A stretch of DNA of 64,000 nucleotides from Aedes albopictus (GCF_035046485.1 NC_085138.1:430267265-430331264), one strand, 5' to 3'. Shown: positions 11,520 to 24,592, counted from the first letter of the stretch. Program-made: numbers and translations. The notes: generated by a model not told the origin, from the letters alone.

Positions 11520-14500
11520 AGTTCTGCAAGTGAACCTCCACCATGCTGAGAGCGCCACGGGTGTGCTCTGTCGGAGGTTCACCAAAGAGAATCTAACCGT
11601 GGCCCTCATTCAAGAGCCATGGGTCAATAAATCCAGAATACAAGGTATTCCACAACACTCATGTAAGTTGGTATATGATGACAGCCAGCTTTCTCCTAGA
11701 GCGGCTATTTTATTACATAACAACTGTAAATACTTTCCAATTTCAGAATTCATAAAAAGGGACATCGTAGCTGTCAGGATGGAGGTACCTTCCGCTAGAG
11801 GGAGTAGAGAGATCTTGATGGTCTCGGCATACTTCCCAGGTGACGTGGACGAAATCCCTCCTCCAGAAATAGCTGCGCTCGTAGCCTACAGCCACCGACA
11901 CAACATCCCCTTCGTCATAAGGTGTGACGCAAATGCACATCACACCGTGGGAAGTACAATTATAAACACCAGAGATGAGTACCTGTTACAGTTTCTCTCT
12001 TCCAAGAACATGTCAATTTGTAATGTTGGTGACAAGCCCACGTTTGAAAACTTCATTCGTCAGGAAGTTTTGGACTTGACTCTATGTAGTCGGTCTATCT
12101 CTGATAAAATAAAAAACTGGCATGTTTCTGAAGAAATATCAATGTCAGACCACAAACACATCATCTTCGAATGGGAAGGGGGTCTAACGATAGAAAAAAC
12201 GTTTAAAGATCCTAAGAAAACTGTTTGGGAATCCTACTCAGCTATCCTACAATCTGAAGAGTACATCATAGAAAGTCACATCAAGTCCATTACACAATTG
12301 GAAGATGCGTCCAAATCCATTAAAAACAAAATCCTTAATGCCTACCAAGAGAGCTGTCCAACTAAATCAATTAGTTCGAGCAGAGACGTTCCATGGTGGA
12401 ATAAAACTCTTGAGAAGCTTAGGAAAACTGCGCGTAGGGAATTCAATCGTGCCAAGCGAACCGGCGATTGGAGCCTATACAGAAAGGCCCTGACGAACTA
12501 CAACAAAGAAATAAGGTCAGCCAAACGGAAATCGTGGATTCTAATGTGTGAAAGCATAGAGAATACACCCGTAGTGGCCAGCCTCCAAAAAACTCTTTCA
12601 AAAGACCACTCCAATGGTGTGGGTAGCCTCCGAAAGACGGATGGTTCGCTCACTGTAGAGCCTAGCGATACACTGAGCGAATTGTTAAAGATCCACTTCC
12701 CTGATTCAATCCCTGAGTCGAGCATCGGCGACCAAGACACTGGAATTGCTGTTTCAGATCCACAAGAGATCCAATCATGGGTTTCTGGATCTAAAAAAGA
12801 CGCAATAAAGGTTGCAAAGGAAGCTTTCACTCGGGCCAGGGTTGAGAGGGCTGTGAGATCTTTCGAGCCATTTAAGTCTCCTGGCATGGATGGAATATTC
12901 CCAGCGTTGATCCAAAAAGAGGAGAAAACACTGGTTCCACCCTTGGTTGAGATTTTTAGGGCGAGTCTGATTTTGGGGCATATACCCAACGATTGGCGTC
13001 AAATCCGGGCTGTCTTCATTCCGAAGGCAGGAAAGAGAGATAAAACCAACCCCAAAGCATTCAGGCCGATAAGTTTATCCTCTGTAATGCTCAAAATTAT
13101 GGAAAAGGTACTATGCGAGTACATAAATCACAAATTTATGAAAGCAATGCCTTTGTCAAAAAACCAATTCGCTTATCAAAGTGGAAAATCTACGATCTCG
13201 GCACTACATACGGTAGTTCAAAAGATCGAAAAAACACTTAATGCAAAAGAAATTGCTCTTGTAGCATTTCTTGATATTGAGGGCGCATTCGATAACGCTT
13301 CTTATTCGTCTATAGGGTCAGCAATGTTGAGGAGAAAATTCGACCCATGCATTGTTACCTGGGTACATGCTATGCTAGCTAATCAAAAAATCTCCTCTGA
13401 GCTTAGCGGTTCATACATTACTGTTAAAGCAACAAGGGGGTGTCCGCAAGGCGGAGTGCTTTCTCCTTTGTTGTGGTCACTGGTGGTGGATGAGCTTCTA
13501 GACTTAGAGATTTTACTTAGAGCTCTGCTTAGAGAGAAGAAGAGGCTTCGAAGTGGTTGGATAATGCTGATGACGTTGTCATTATTGTACGAGGCAAATT
13601 CGAAAGTGTTATCGTGGAAAGAATGCAATCTGCCCTAAATCACACTTTTTCCTGGTGTCATAAGGAACAACTAGGCATAAATCCTACAAAAACTTCCATT
13701 ATCCCTTTCACCAAACGGAGGAAGGTCCAACTGAAACCCCTTTTCTTGAATCATACACAACTAGTTTATTCAAGCGAAGTAAAATATCTAGGTGTCATAC
13801 TCGACGCAAAACTGAATTGGAACTCTCATCTCCAATCAGTTGTGCAGAAAGGTCTCAATACACTTTGGGTTTGTTCAAAAACCCTGGGTAAAAGATGGGG
13901 CCTAAAACCAAGTATGATCATGTGGATATATAAAACCATTGTTCGTCCCAGGACTACTTACGCTTCCCTTGTCTGGTGGCCTAAAACTAATGAGGCTGCT
14001 GCAAGGGCGAAGCTCAACAAAATCCAACGCACCGCTTGCATAGCGATCACTGGTGCAGTTCGTAGTACACCCACTTTGGCCCTAGACGCAATGCTTCACC
14101 TGCCCCGGTTAGATCAATTCATAAAGCTGGAAGCGGAAAAAAGTACTCTAAGGTTAAATAGAACAAAAACACTGCTGTCGGGAGACCTTACGGGTCACCT
14201 CAGCATATTAAACGAATTTGCCATAAATCCCGCAATAGGAATTTGTAGTGACTGGATGGAAACGGTAGTCAATTATGACTTACCTTACGATGTGTTCATT
14301 CCTTCCCGCCAGGAGTGGGAAGGAGGTGGACCCAGCGTTCCAACAGGCTCTATAAATTTCTTCACAGATGGTTCGAAAATGAATAATCTGACAGGCTCCG
14401 GAATCTATGGCCCTAGAACAAAAATATCTGTCCACTTAGGACAGTGGCCCACAGTATTTCAGGCGGAAATACATGCAATATTAGAATGCGTGTTATTATG

Positions 14501-15190
14501 CCTGAGGAGAAAGTATAGGTTTGCAAAAATATGTATTTTCTCTGACAGCCAAGCGGCACTTAAGTCGCTTAATAACTACACTTGTAACACAAAGCTAGTG
14601 TGGGAATGCATTCTGGCTTTGAAAAACTTATCCATACGCAATCGAGTCTACCTATATTGGATCCCAGGACATACGGGTCTAGAGGGAAACGAGATTGCTG
14701 ATGAGCTAGCCAGGAATGGATCTAATGAAAGGTTCATTGGCCCTGAGCCCTTCTGCGGGATCTCAGACTGCTCTGTAAAAATGGAACTGAACAAATATAT
14801 GGTCAGTCAAATCACATCAAACTGGAATGCACTTCCCCATACGAGCCAATCCAAAAGACTCGTAACGATAAACCCCAAGAAAACCCAACAACTATTAGGT
14901 CTCAACAAAAGGGATCTCAACATCTACACCGGTCTAATAACTGGACACTGCCCCTGCAGATACCATCTACAAAAGATCGGAGCAATCCAAACCTCAAATT
15001 GCGCTTCTGTGACGAGGAGAGGGAAACATCAGAACACATCCTCTGCTATTGCAGTGCACTCACTCAACGTATGTTCAAAGTTCTCAGCAAGCCCTTTTTA
15101 GGACCTGCTGACATATGGATCTTATCTCCCAAGGACGTGGTTGGCTTCATAAAGCTAGTCTCGCCAGAATGGGGGAGTCACATACTGTAA
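11509..15190 (+). pseudogene. LINE ORF2: endonuclease, reverse transcriptase, RNase H, Cys/His C-terminus (frameshifted)
   Basis: The likely start is the ATG at 11509, whose ATGGCGACTAA overlaps the ORF1 stop; this suggests coupled or reinitiated translation. The N-terminal endonuclease shows KVLQVNLHHAESA, LIQEPW and later MSDHKHIIF. RT shows SPGMDGIFPALIQ, FRPISLSS, FLDIEGAFDNA and TRGCPQGGVLSPLLW. RNase H shows FFTDGSKM, ECVLLC, FSDSQAALKSL and WIPGHTGLEGNEIADELA (about 14360-14720). The C-terminus has a GHCPCRYH cluster followed by CDEE...H..CYC. The frame breaks in the RT palm: sequence at 13490-13556 is out of frame and the YADD box carries one extra A (about 13563). A second single-base loss lies near 14998. 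This copy cannot make an intact enzyme. Confidence 0.85.
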
Positions 15191-15357
15191 CTCAGGATCT
15201 CTATTCATCAATAATAGATGGTCTTGAGTTCAGTCGATACCTAGGTATCTCAGTGACAAATATGTTACTGAGATAACTTGCGTACCTCACAGCAAAAGGG
15301 TATATCACAATAGTTCTAAAATCTGGACGCAGTGATCTTCACCCGACAAACGAGAGA

Positions 15358-16290
15358 GAAGCAATTGGCACAATCGTTCGCTGGTTGCGTTGGGTTGGCA
15401 GAATCACGCTGGCGTTGGATGATTTGGCCGTCGAAACGGCCTCGGGTGTTAGGATTGCAGCGACCGTTGTCACTACACTGGACGTGATGGGCAACGGATT
15501 CACGGAACCGGCATCAGATCCCTGCTTATCCATCTCAAATGGTCCAGGGTGAATCATGGAGTGATGATGCCGCCGCGAGCAGTGTTTACAGTTGAACTTC
15601 GAGCGACAGTTGCGGGCAAAATGACCACAGCGACTGCGGAAACAACTGATGCAAAGCTTTTTGTCCGCCACCACCTTCATACGGCCCTTTGCGTCCAGAC
15701 CGTTGAACACGGAGCAGTCGAAGATGGAATGTCTCTGTTTCTCGCACGCAGTGCAGTTTGGGAACGATTTGGACGATCCGTCAGAGGCGGCATTTGTAAT
15801 AAATCGGGTGGAGGTAAACTCCTTTGGAGCGGGAGGTTGGTTATTTGACTTCAACGGGGTGTGCTGAGGACGGTTGGTTGAAATGGTCTCCAGTATGCGG
15901 GATCGCTTTTGCAAGAATTGGACCATGTCGTTGTAGTTTGGGTGCGCTACTAAGGCGACGGATTCCTCCCACTCGTTGATTTTGAGCAGGTGAATGGCAT
16001 CCTTACTTCCCTCAACGTGAGAGTTGGATCATTTTCGTCCTTTGCCAGGTACACGTTTTGTCCGGCGTTGCCTTGGTCTCCCGTGCCAATTCACGCCATC
16101 CATGTGCTTCACGCCATTCAGGTGCTCATCGAAGCTTCCACCTTCCAATCACCTAGCGTTCATCCGTCCGGGTCCGGTAGAGGACGGTCATGCTACTTGG
16201 AACAGAACTATGTATTTGAGGAGAATGGTGTGTGTCAGTGAAGTCGAACCAGGAGCTCTTCCCATAAATCGGTGCATCCAGCATCTAAAA
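15358..16290 (-). pseudogene. BEL/Pao gag-protease region relic
   Basis: The minus-strand frame 15926-15339 and its upstream continuation (LKINEWEESVALVAHPNYND) read as BEL gag. The nucleocapsid part has three Cys/His clusters: CTACEKQRHSIFDC, CISCFRSRCGHFARNC and CKHCSRRHHHSMIH. They are followed by a linker and the VILPT motif that precedes BEL protease. A frameshift near 15395 moves into the SERLCQLLHL frame that continues beyond the LINE at 9173. The gag N-terminus and the 5' LTR are not recognised upstream of about 16290. Confidence 0.82.
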
Positions 16291-18699
16291 GATAGAAAAA
16301 AAAAACCGAAAGGATGTGGTGGACATTACATGTTGCAAGAATACCGGACATCAACCCTGTGGTGTTGATAAGGTGAGTGCAGCGGGCAAGGTGGGTGAAC
16401 CAAATAGATCTTGACCTGGAAAATATTTGGGCGTTTTTGAAGCCCAGTCACAAATCGATAATGTGGCATACATTTAAGTGTCATCATGAATATGAGAAAA
16501 TAAATGAATGAGTTCCATTCAACGATTTTAAACATTAAAATGAGAATGCTCGAAGAACACTGAATTACCAGATTCAGCCAAAAGAACAGACGCAGGTATG
16601 ACACCCCAGTCGAATTCAAAACAAATGCAACATTCTTCAATCAACCATCCATAAATCAGATCCACGCCGGCTGATCTCCAATGAGACAATACATCATTTG
16701 AAATGCGGTGCCAAGCCAACCGCATCAAACTAGCAGCGGCTTAGGCGAAGATCTTCATCAACGAGACGCAACCGACGTTGCGGTAACTCATTCCTTTTCT
16801 TGTTTTCGATTCATGTGACAAGAAACCGCCTTCTAAAACAAAAACCCTTTCTTTGCCGCATCGTTACGCTTCCGACACAGAGACCAACCTAAAGCCGCAA
16901 GAATGTCATCCCATATGGAAAAAAGTAGAATGATATGTTTTGCTTCGGACTAAAACCCTTTTTGTTTTAGGTGATGGTACTTGAAATGAAATTTAACCAG
17001 CAGCACACTGAGCTCCGGTAGACTACTGTTCCACCCGTCTGGGCTATATAGGTTTTGCCTAAAGGTGATATCTTAATCCGTACAAGCTTTCAAAGAATGT
17101 TCAGCTTAACGCACCAATAAGTAGGAAGGGGTTCCCTAACACATTTTTTCCTAATGTCGAAACGTATTACCTCCTGACAAGAAGTTCGGTTTTTTTGTTC
17201 TTTCGAGTGTAGAGTTTCAAGAAGATCTAATTCGATTAGAACCTTTCGTCTATTTTCTAGCAGTTGCTTCTGTGACAGGCAAAAAAATATTGGTGACATG
17301 GTTCGATGTCTGTTCGAATGAAAATTTGATACCCATCGTGTTGTTAAGAAAACGGAATCCTTATTCTGCTACCGCGCTCTTCCTTGATGTATCGTGCTTC
17401 ATATACACATCATTGTCATTTGGGAGGTTGCGTTGGCGGAAATATGATTTTGTATCATCCATGAAGTGACACACATTGAACGGATATTCGACACCGATAT
17501 TGCATTACCACCGCGACCGATGATTGGTGATACGCAGCGATGAGAGAGATAGGTTGCCATTCCACCAACCTAATTATTGTCTAATTTATGAAAGCCTGCT
17601 CTCATTCAACAAAGATCGTAAATCTCTTGACAACTTGTTATTTCTTGGGGTAATTTATGTTCCATTTTTTTTTTACCACAATTCGTTGATTTCCCATTGA
17701 AATACCCTAAATTGAAATCGGTTTGAATGTTTTCAACACATGTAAGGTACAACGTTGATTACATCCAGCTGCCAAAAACAGAAACCATGGCATTTCCCTT
17801 CACGACGTTTCCAGCTGAGGCTCCCGTTCCCGAAAAAAGGAGACCAAAACCAACATCCCGCTGTTGTGCAGCGAACGAGAGAGAAAAAAAAGGAAATGTG
17901 TTTCAAATTTTCTCCTGGACCGTGTTTTAGTGCTGTTACACGACGACCGAAATGTTGTTTCTGTGGTTCACAACGTAATTTGTCACATTTTATATTTCTT
18001 TCTGCTGATGGCTTTCTCAAGTTCAAAGTCCAAGAAATCAAGTTGCACAGTCAAAACACTCGACAGCAGACATTATCAAAATAGAAAACATCCTACGCGA
18101 ACGGTAATGGGATGCACCCTGGCCGATGATGAAGTACATACTCTTCCGAGAGGTGGTTTCTGGGCGGGAAAATTTCAGAAAAAAAAAGTTTATCGTCTGT
18201 AAGTGTACATCTATAAGTGACGAACCACGAGTAGCATAGAATGATAGAATTACATATGTTTTGTGTTCTGTTTCACTCGATGAATACACGGGGCTGAGTT
18301 TTTCTTTCTATTCTCTCTGCTACTGTCGAGCTCATTAGGAGAAACGTGAAACATCTTTGAACCTTTCGAACCTAATTAGCGTAATGAGGTCGGGGCTGTA
18401 GATAATGTAGACTCTTTGGAAACTGAATAGTTCAGGATGCAAGACGCACCATTATGTAAATTTGTGTATAAGTGATAGAAATGTTTGCAAATAATAGTTT
18501 GGATTTGTTTGTTATGTTGGCCACCGTTGCATAAAATACTTCAAATTATTTCATCGTCGAATATAAGGTGGATGTGACATGGCATTTTAAGTTTAAGGTT
18601 GGTGGTACTACCAATACAGAGCTGCTTTTTATGATTTACCTTCGAACGATATTTTGCTCATTGAAGGTAGTGCCACGTTCGTTACTTACCTTAACGGTC
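16291..18699. other. 2.4 kb without recognised features
   Basis: Several short open frames overlap on both strands without motifs or consistent coding character. No terminal repeats, SINE heads or retroelement motifs were found. This could be old host intergenic or intronic sequence, or the decayed 5' end of the BEL element on its left side. Confidence 0.4.
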
Positions 18700-18789
18700 A
18701 GACTAAGGCCTGAGTGTTCTCTGCTGTACGTAGGAGATGTCTCCATTCGACTCGGTTCATGGTTGTGCGTCTTCAGTTCCACCTTCTGC

Positions 18790-19715
18790 TAAGGGTTCGA
18801 AAATCGGCCTCCACTTGATCGACCCACCTAGCTCACTGCGTACCACGTCTACTTGTATCGGATGGCTCTCGAGAACCATTTTTATCAGATTGCTATACAA
18901 CACTGTAGCCTCCCTATTTTCACGGTGTGGACGATGGTTGGTTCTCTCAGCAGCAGATGCAGCTCGTGGTTCATTCGCCTTCTCAAAGTTCTTCCTCCGC
19001 TGTAGATGGTATGCAACACCTTCTGTTCAAAAACTCCAAGGGCGCGTTGGTCCTCTACACGTAACGTCCATGTTTCGTGCCTATAAAGGATTCCCGCTCT
19101 AATAAGCGTTTTGTAGAGAGTTAACTTCGTGTGACGGCGAACTTTGTTTGATCGTAGAGTTCAGATGGGATGCCTTCAAATTTTCCATTTTTCCATATAC
19201 ATATCGGATGACCCACTCTAGTGGACACGTTGTATTCGTGGCATTTCTGCAACACCTGGCGGACGGCGAACATCTGGTCCATTGTAGCGCGCTCACCCAT
19301 GAATTGCCCCACGAACTGTCTTGCAATTGGTGATAAACGACGGCAAAATTTGAGAGAGTGTCTTGTAGACCGCACTCAGTAGTGTGATCGTGATAGGTCC
19401 CGAAATCCAGCTTAACGCTCTATTTGTTGATGGGAACACGATACCTTCCATCCATTTCTCCTTCCAAATCTAGGTAATTCCCCGGTGTAGTGCTCTCACC
19501 ACTGCTTCTCCACCGTATTGTAGAAGCTCACTTGGTAGATGATCTGCTCCAGCGTCTTTGTTGTTTTTCAACCGACCAGCCTCCTCTTCAATCGCTTGGA
19601 GGTTAGGGTCTGGAAATCTTTCGTCCTGGGCACGTACTCCTAGACCTGTTACCAGGCCACCTTCAGTGCTTTTAACGTCGCCATTATTGCAGTTTTCTAA
19701 CGGAAGGTGATGCAT
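18790..19715 (-). pseudogene. RTE-like RT relic with internal deletion
   Basis: Minus-strand reading gives EEEAGRLKNNKDAGADHLPSELLQYGGEAVVRALH (about 19640-19480), then LSPIARQFVGQFMGERATMDQMFAVRQVLQKCHEYNVST (19325-19215), then after a jump at about 19170 a KLTLYKTLIRAGIL-type and DQRALGVFE-type C-terminal segment (19125-18990). The RT catalytic core between these is missing. It belongs to the same LINE type as 4005-5110 and lies head-to-head with the plus-strand fragment that follows. Confidence 0.75.
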
Positions 19716-19965
19716 ACCATCTACGGCGGTGTGCAGATGGAAGCACCGCGAAATTCGGGAGACTACGGTGGGTGGGTCACGTCATCAGGAAGCCGTATAG
19801 CAACCCGATTAAAATGATTCTCAAGAGCAATCCGACCAGCACAAGAAACTTAGAGAACGATTTGCAGAGTGCGGGATTTGAGACACGCAGCCATGGACCG
19901 AAGAATGGAGACGACTCCTATGTACAACAGAGGACACTCAGGCTTCAGTAGATGGGCTAGAGAGG
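19700..19965 (+). pseudogene. RTE-like LINE 3'-terminal fragment
   Basis: The plus-strand sequence CGGAAGGTGATGCATACCATCTACGGCGGTGTGCAGATGGA (read in short blocks) matches the KVL-TIYGGVQM segment also present at about 5073-5112. It continues into LRWVGHVI-type and MDRRMETTPMYNRGHSG-like codons of RTE C-termini, with frame changes. It abuts the minus-strand relic, so two independent truncated copies meet here. Confidence 0.65.
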
Positions 19966-19999
19966 CACGTTCTCCTCAGGCCTCATTCAGGCCAAAAGG

Positions 20000-20985
20000 G
20001 ACAAAAGGGGTTCCCAAGATTATCAAGGTAGCCTAAAAGGAGTTTCAGGGCAGTATTCTGGGAGTTCCAAAGAGATCGAATAGGGCTTTCAGAGTAGTTT
20101 CAGATTTTTTCAATGGGAAGAGGGAGTTCAAGAGAGTTTACAGACTTCGAGTTTTTCTGGGTATTTCAGGATATATTATGACGTTTTAGAGGCGTTTCTG
20201 AGCATTTAATGTAATTTAGTAAGGGACGTCTCAGGAGTATTCCAGGAAGTATTTCGGAGGTTTTAAGGTGTTTCAAAGGCGTTCTATGGGATTGCAGGGA
20301 GTTTAGGCGGTGTGTTAGATGGGGAAAAGCCCATGAAACCCCCTTGGAACCCATATAATGCGCCTGAGATAATCAGAAACCTCCGGGATGTTCCTGTAAC
20401 ACCTCCGAAACCCGTTGGAAATCCTCTGAAATTTCTTGAAATACTGAAAAACCCTTGAGTAGCCTATGTAACTCTCCTGAGATCCTCAGAAACCCACAAA
20501 ATGCCCCGCCAGAACCTCTTGAACATCTGCTAAAACTTTTTGAAATGCTACAGACACACCCATGGTCTCCAGTTAGCCTAGTGGTTAAGGCTATGGTTCA
20601 CCAATTCGGAGACGGTGGGTTCGATTCCCGTTCCGGTCGGGAAAATTTTCTAGACTCCCTGGACATAGTGCATCATTGTACTTGTCTCACAATATACAAA
20701 TTCGTGCAATGGCTGGCAAAGACAATTATTAACTGTGGAAGTTCTCTAAGAACACTAAGTTGAAGCGAGGCAGGCCAAGTCCTAGTGGGGACGTAGAGCC
20801 ATAAAGAACCAGACGAAGAAGAAGAAACCGTCATGAACCCCCTCGGAAGTCCTCTAAAGCTCATGAGACCCTCCGAAACCACCAGGAAACGCCCCTGAAG
20901 CACACACCCAAGACCCTCCTGTTGTGACCGGAGGAATTTTAATTGCTTCTGTACTTCGTTCATTGAAAGACTGATTCGATATCTC
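20000..20985. repeat. Degenerate TTTCAGG/CCTGAAA low-complexity repeat
   Basis: From about 20030 to 20300 the plus strand repeats words such as TTTCAGGG, TTTCAGAG and GTTTCAAAGGCG. From about 20340 to 20560 and 20826-20905 the complementary words (CTCCGAAACCC, CCTGAAGC) dominate. The stretch is thus a loose inverted repeat, interrupted by a SINE. Similar sequence recurs at 30263-30380, 49870-50060 and 51930-52190, so it is a dispersed family of unknown class. Confidence 0.55.
20568..20822 (+). mobile_element. tRNA-derived SINE, Feilai-like
   Basis: The head shows an A-box-like TAGCCTAGTGGTTAAGGC and a B box GGTTCGATTCCCG (about 20613-20625), the internal RNA polymerase III promoter of a tRNA-derived SINE. 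The body contains the diagnostic AACTGTGGAAGTTCTCTAAG / AGAACACTAAG segment shared with the copy at 52420-52703, and the tail is a GAAGAAGAAG run. Feilai of Aedes has this organisation; the name is by resemblance. Confidence 0.8.
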
Positions 20986-21189
20986 TGAAGACCATTGGCG
21001 TAGCTAGGATTTTTTTCTGGAGGGGGCCCAGGGGGGGACCTGACTTGTAATTACCTTTAAGCTGGATGGGCGCCTGATATGTGAATATGCAAATCGGCAC
21101 TTCTATTTTGAGGAATCAAAATGACTGTTTTATATTTGTTCATAGTTTCGTAAACTATATGAGTGTCAATAATTCCTACAGGATTTTTT

Positions 21190-22970
21190 TCAATAGCTTG
21201 TTGCAGCGATTCCATCATGAATTCCTCAAGAGATTCCTTCAAGAGTTTACCCAGACATATCTTCGAGGATTTTTCCTGGGATATCTTTAGTGGTTCCTCC
21301 TCTTTGAGGTTTCCTTCAGGAATTTCTCCAGAGATCCTTCAAGGTACAGTGACCCATGGATTCCTCTAAAAAATTTTACAGGGATTCGTCCAGGAATTCC
21401 TCAAGAGATTCCTCTAGGGATTCCTCTATGAATTCCACCAGGGATTCCTCCTGCAATTGTTCCAGTGATTCTTTAAGGAAATTCTCCAGGAATTCCTCCA
21501 GGGATTGCTAATGGAATTTATTCAGGGAGTCCTCCAGAAACTCCTCTAGAAATTTCTTAAAGAATTTCTCTAGAGATTCCTCCAGATATTCCTTCAGGCA
21601 TGTCTACAGGCATTCCCCCAGGAGTTCTTCCAAGGATTTCTATAGGGATTCCTCCAGAATGATCCCAGGAATCCCTACAGAAATTCCTTCAGAAATAATC
21701 ATCGCAGTTCCCCCAGGATTTTTCACAGAGTACGTCCAGGAATTACTTTAAGAGTTCCTCCAGGGATTCCTGCATAAATACCTCCTGAAATTCCTATAGA
21801 AATTTCTTCAGGGATTTCTTCAGGAATTATTCCAGGTATTCCTCCAGGCATTCCTTAAGGATTTCATGCAAGCATTTCTCCGTGAATTCCTCCAGGAATT
21901 ACACCAATCATTTCTCCAGGAATTACCCCAGGAAATTCAGAAATTTCTTCAGGAAACTTTCCAGGGATTCATCAGAAAATTTGACCAGGAATTTCTTCTC
22001 CAGGGATTCCTCTAAAGATTCCGCCAGGAAGTTTTTCATGGATCCTCCAAAAATTGCCCCAGGAATACACCAGGAATTCTTCACGGATTACTCTGAGGAT
22101 GGTACCTCTAGTATTTCCTCCAGAAATTCTTGAAAGAATTGCTCTAGCAATTCCTCCTGGAATTCCTCCAGATATTCAGGAAGGAATTTCTCCAGGGATT
22201 CCTTCCAAAACTCCTTTAGAGATTGCTCCAGGAATTAATTCAAGAATTCCTCCAGGAATTCTTTCAGGGATAGTTCCACGGAACTGCCCCAAGAATTCCT
22301 CTAGGGATTTCTCCAGGAATTCCTTCTAAGATTCCGCCATGATTTTGTCCAGAAGTTCCTCCAAGAATTCCTCCTGGGTTTCCGACAGAAATCTGTGCAG
22401 AAGTGGCTCCAGGCATTCCTCCTGAGGTTTCTCCAAAAATTGCTCAAGGGATTCCTCCAGGGTTTTTTTTCCAAGAATTCCCACAGGGATTCTTCAAGAA
22501 TTTCTCTAGAAATTTCTCTGAAGATTCCTCCAGGAACTCATCAAGAGGTTTCTTCAGCATTGCCCCAAGAATTCCTTTAAAATTTATCCCGGGATTATTT
22601 CAGATATTCCTCCAGGCATTTCTCGAGAAACTTCTCCAGGAATTCCACCAAGAATTCCTTCAGGAATTGGTCCAGGAAATCCTCTGCGACTTTTTTTCAG
22701 AAATTCATACAGCAATTCATCCAGGAATTTCTGCAGGAAATCCTCCAAGGATTCCTTCACAAATTGTTTCGGAAATTTCTGCAGGAATTTCTCCAGGATT
22801 TTTTTCCAGGGATTCCTCCGGAAATCCTTCCATGGTTTCCTCCAGGAATTAATCCAAGAATTTCTCCCAAAAGGATTCCTCCAGAAATTATTACACAGAT
22901 GTTTCTCCAATGATTCCTCTAGGGATTTCTCCAGGAATTCTTCCTAGGTTTCCGAAAGAGATTTTTTCCA
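21190..22970. repeat. 12-bp-period array (GGAATTCCTCCA type), copy A left part
   Basis: Degenerate tandem units close to GGAATTCCTCCA (often CAGGAATTCCTC or AGGGATTTCTCC) run almost without interruption. Because the period is a multiple of three, every frame that avoids stops reads as a four-residue repeat (GIPP, EFLQ or NSSR type). Those frames are by-products, not genes. The array resumes after the insertion at 28406. Confidence 0.9.
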
Positions 22971-24088
22971 TACCCAAGTAACACAACTAGTTATATAGTA
23001 GTTAAATATGCATGTTTCATACATAGTCGATTGTATTTTTACTGTATTATTGACTGCATTCCGGACACCTATATATTGAAAACAGCGCAAAAAATGGCGT
23101 CTTATACAACATCTTACTAGTTGTATAAGATGTATTTGAATACACTTGTCGTACTAATGATTATACATCCACCTAACTTTCAAAACGGCATGTTTTATAA
23201 TCAAGTTATTCTTTAGTAAAATGAACTAGAAAAATGCTTATATCATACAAAGACATCCATTGGTTGCAAATAAGCTATTTTTAGATGTTATGACTTTAAG
23301 AAAGCATATATATTACATGTCATATGGCTAGGTTGAAATTCAGCTATATGAAGGTAATATGACTTACATAAACCATTTTTATAACAGACAAATAAGATGT
23401 CCAACACGTGAAAACAAAAATATGGGCAAAAGCACATTAAAAAAAAATTAATAATAATGCTCACCTAGTTCAACGCGAAAAATTATGTCAACGTGATGGA
23501 GTCAGAAATTGTTAATTATCCGGATAATATATTTTTACATGGGCCTTTACTTATTGCCGGTAGCGATATTTTATCTGCGCTTAAAAATTTATCGTGGAAC
23601 TTTTATTTTTATTTAACCATAATTCAAGCGCCACTGAGATAAACCTATATTGTAGCATGAACCACCCGAAAAATGCTGTTTTATCATTTTTGTTTTTCGG
23701 TCCACAAGATCAAACAACCAGGGCTGGCATTTCCTCACTCACTGCGCGCAATGCGCAGTTTCTAAACGCAAACCGCAAAGAGCAGGCGGCTACGCAATGA
23801 GAAATGAAAAGAACGCAGAGAGCAAACTCACACGCAGAGAGCAGTTTGCCATTACACACTGCGTTATTTGTTCTGCTCACTGTGAAAGAGTGTGAAAGTA
23901 AATTGACAATGAGTAAGGCGAAACGAAGTGAAATCAGAGACAAACAGACGTAACACTGTCGAAATTTGCTTCCTATATTTGTCAAGATCCTGATTACTTT
24001 GAGAATTGATGTTTTCGGTAAAGTTGTTAGTCTGATCAAGGGCCTAAAGGTTATGGATCGTTTGATTTAGTATTCCACCACTAGGTGG

Positions 24089-24592
24089 CAAGGATGGCAG
24101 AAAATCACTTCAAGCGATAAATGATACAGGATACGAATAATCCAAGATAGCCTTGTTCTTGCAGTAGCATGATGCCGACGCCTCGCACCGTGCTCGTATC
24201 ACAGAACAATTAAAGCATCTGATGCACGCTTTATCGCGTGATGACCCGTTATCGAATCATGTTACAAGTCATGATAAATTTTATTCATCACATTGTTTGC
24301 CACTTATGCACTCGTAAGCCGCATTCATGATTCGAAATAATACATTGATATGCATATCTGGAAGTTAAATCACAAGAATGCTGAAAAAGTGAATGAAATT
24401 ACTAATTTATCATTTCGACTTCATGATAACGATCGCATCGCGCCCGCACATACCAAGCGAATCATTCTTCTCGGACCGAAGTTTGTTTTGATGCTTGACG
24501 ACAAAATGTTATCGTTGTTGCTATGATCGCGCGATGCCGTTCGACCGCGACACATTCGAAATCTGATCATGATCACTAGATTTCCATCCTTG
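24089..24592. mobile_element. hAT-type MITE nested in the palindromic element
   Basis: An 8-bp duplication CTAGGTGG occurs at 24081-24088 and 24593-24600, and the ends are CAAGGATGG...CCATCCTTG. Without it, the flanks rejoin into the CCACTAGGTGG-TGCTAG motif found throughout the host element. It is 504 bp and non-coding. Both the duplication length and CA...TG ends fit hAT. Confidence 0.85.

Larger units (their letters stand above)
9174..15357 (+). mobile_element. Near full-length LINE (LOA/R1-like, RNase H-bearing) inserted in BEL
   Basis: The 12-bp direct repeat GAAGCAATTGGC (9162-9173 and 15358-15369) flanks the element. Rejoining the host BEL sequence across one copy gives a continuous protease-region reading (SERLCQLLHLSRK) in one frame, which supports the boundaries. 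Contents are a 5' UTR of about 300 bp, ORF1, ORF2 starting on the ORF1 stop, and a short 3' UTR with a hairpin at about 15250-15275. An apurinic-type endonuclease, RT, RNase H and C-terminal Cys/His cluster are the known LOA/I/R1-group architecture. The exact clade cannot be fixed by eye. Confidence 0.85.

Noticed and set aside
17727..18202. Overlapping plus and minus frames that might be host exons
   Set aside because: Four frames are open over the same bases, with no splice-site pairs, motifs or consistent composition.
20568..20640. Free-standing tRNA gene
   Set aside because: The A and B boxes belong to a SINE whose body and tail match other SINE copies in the window.
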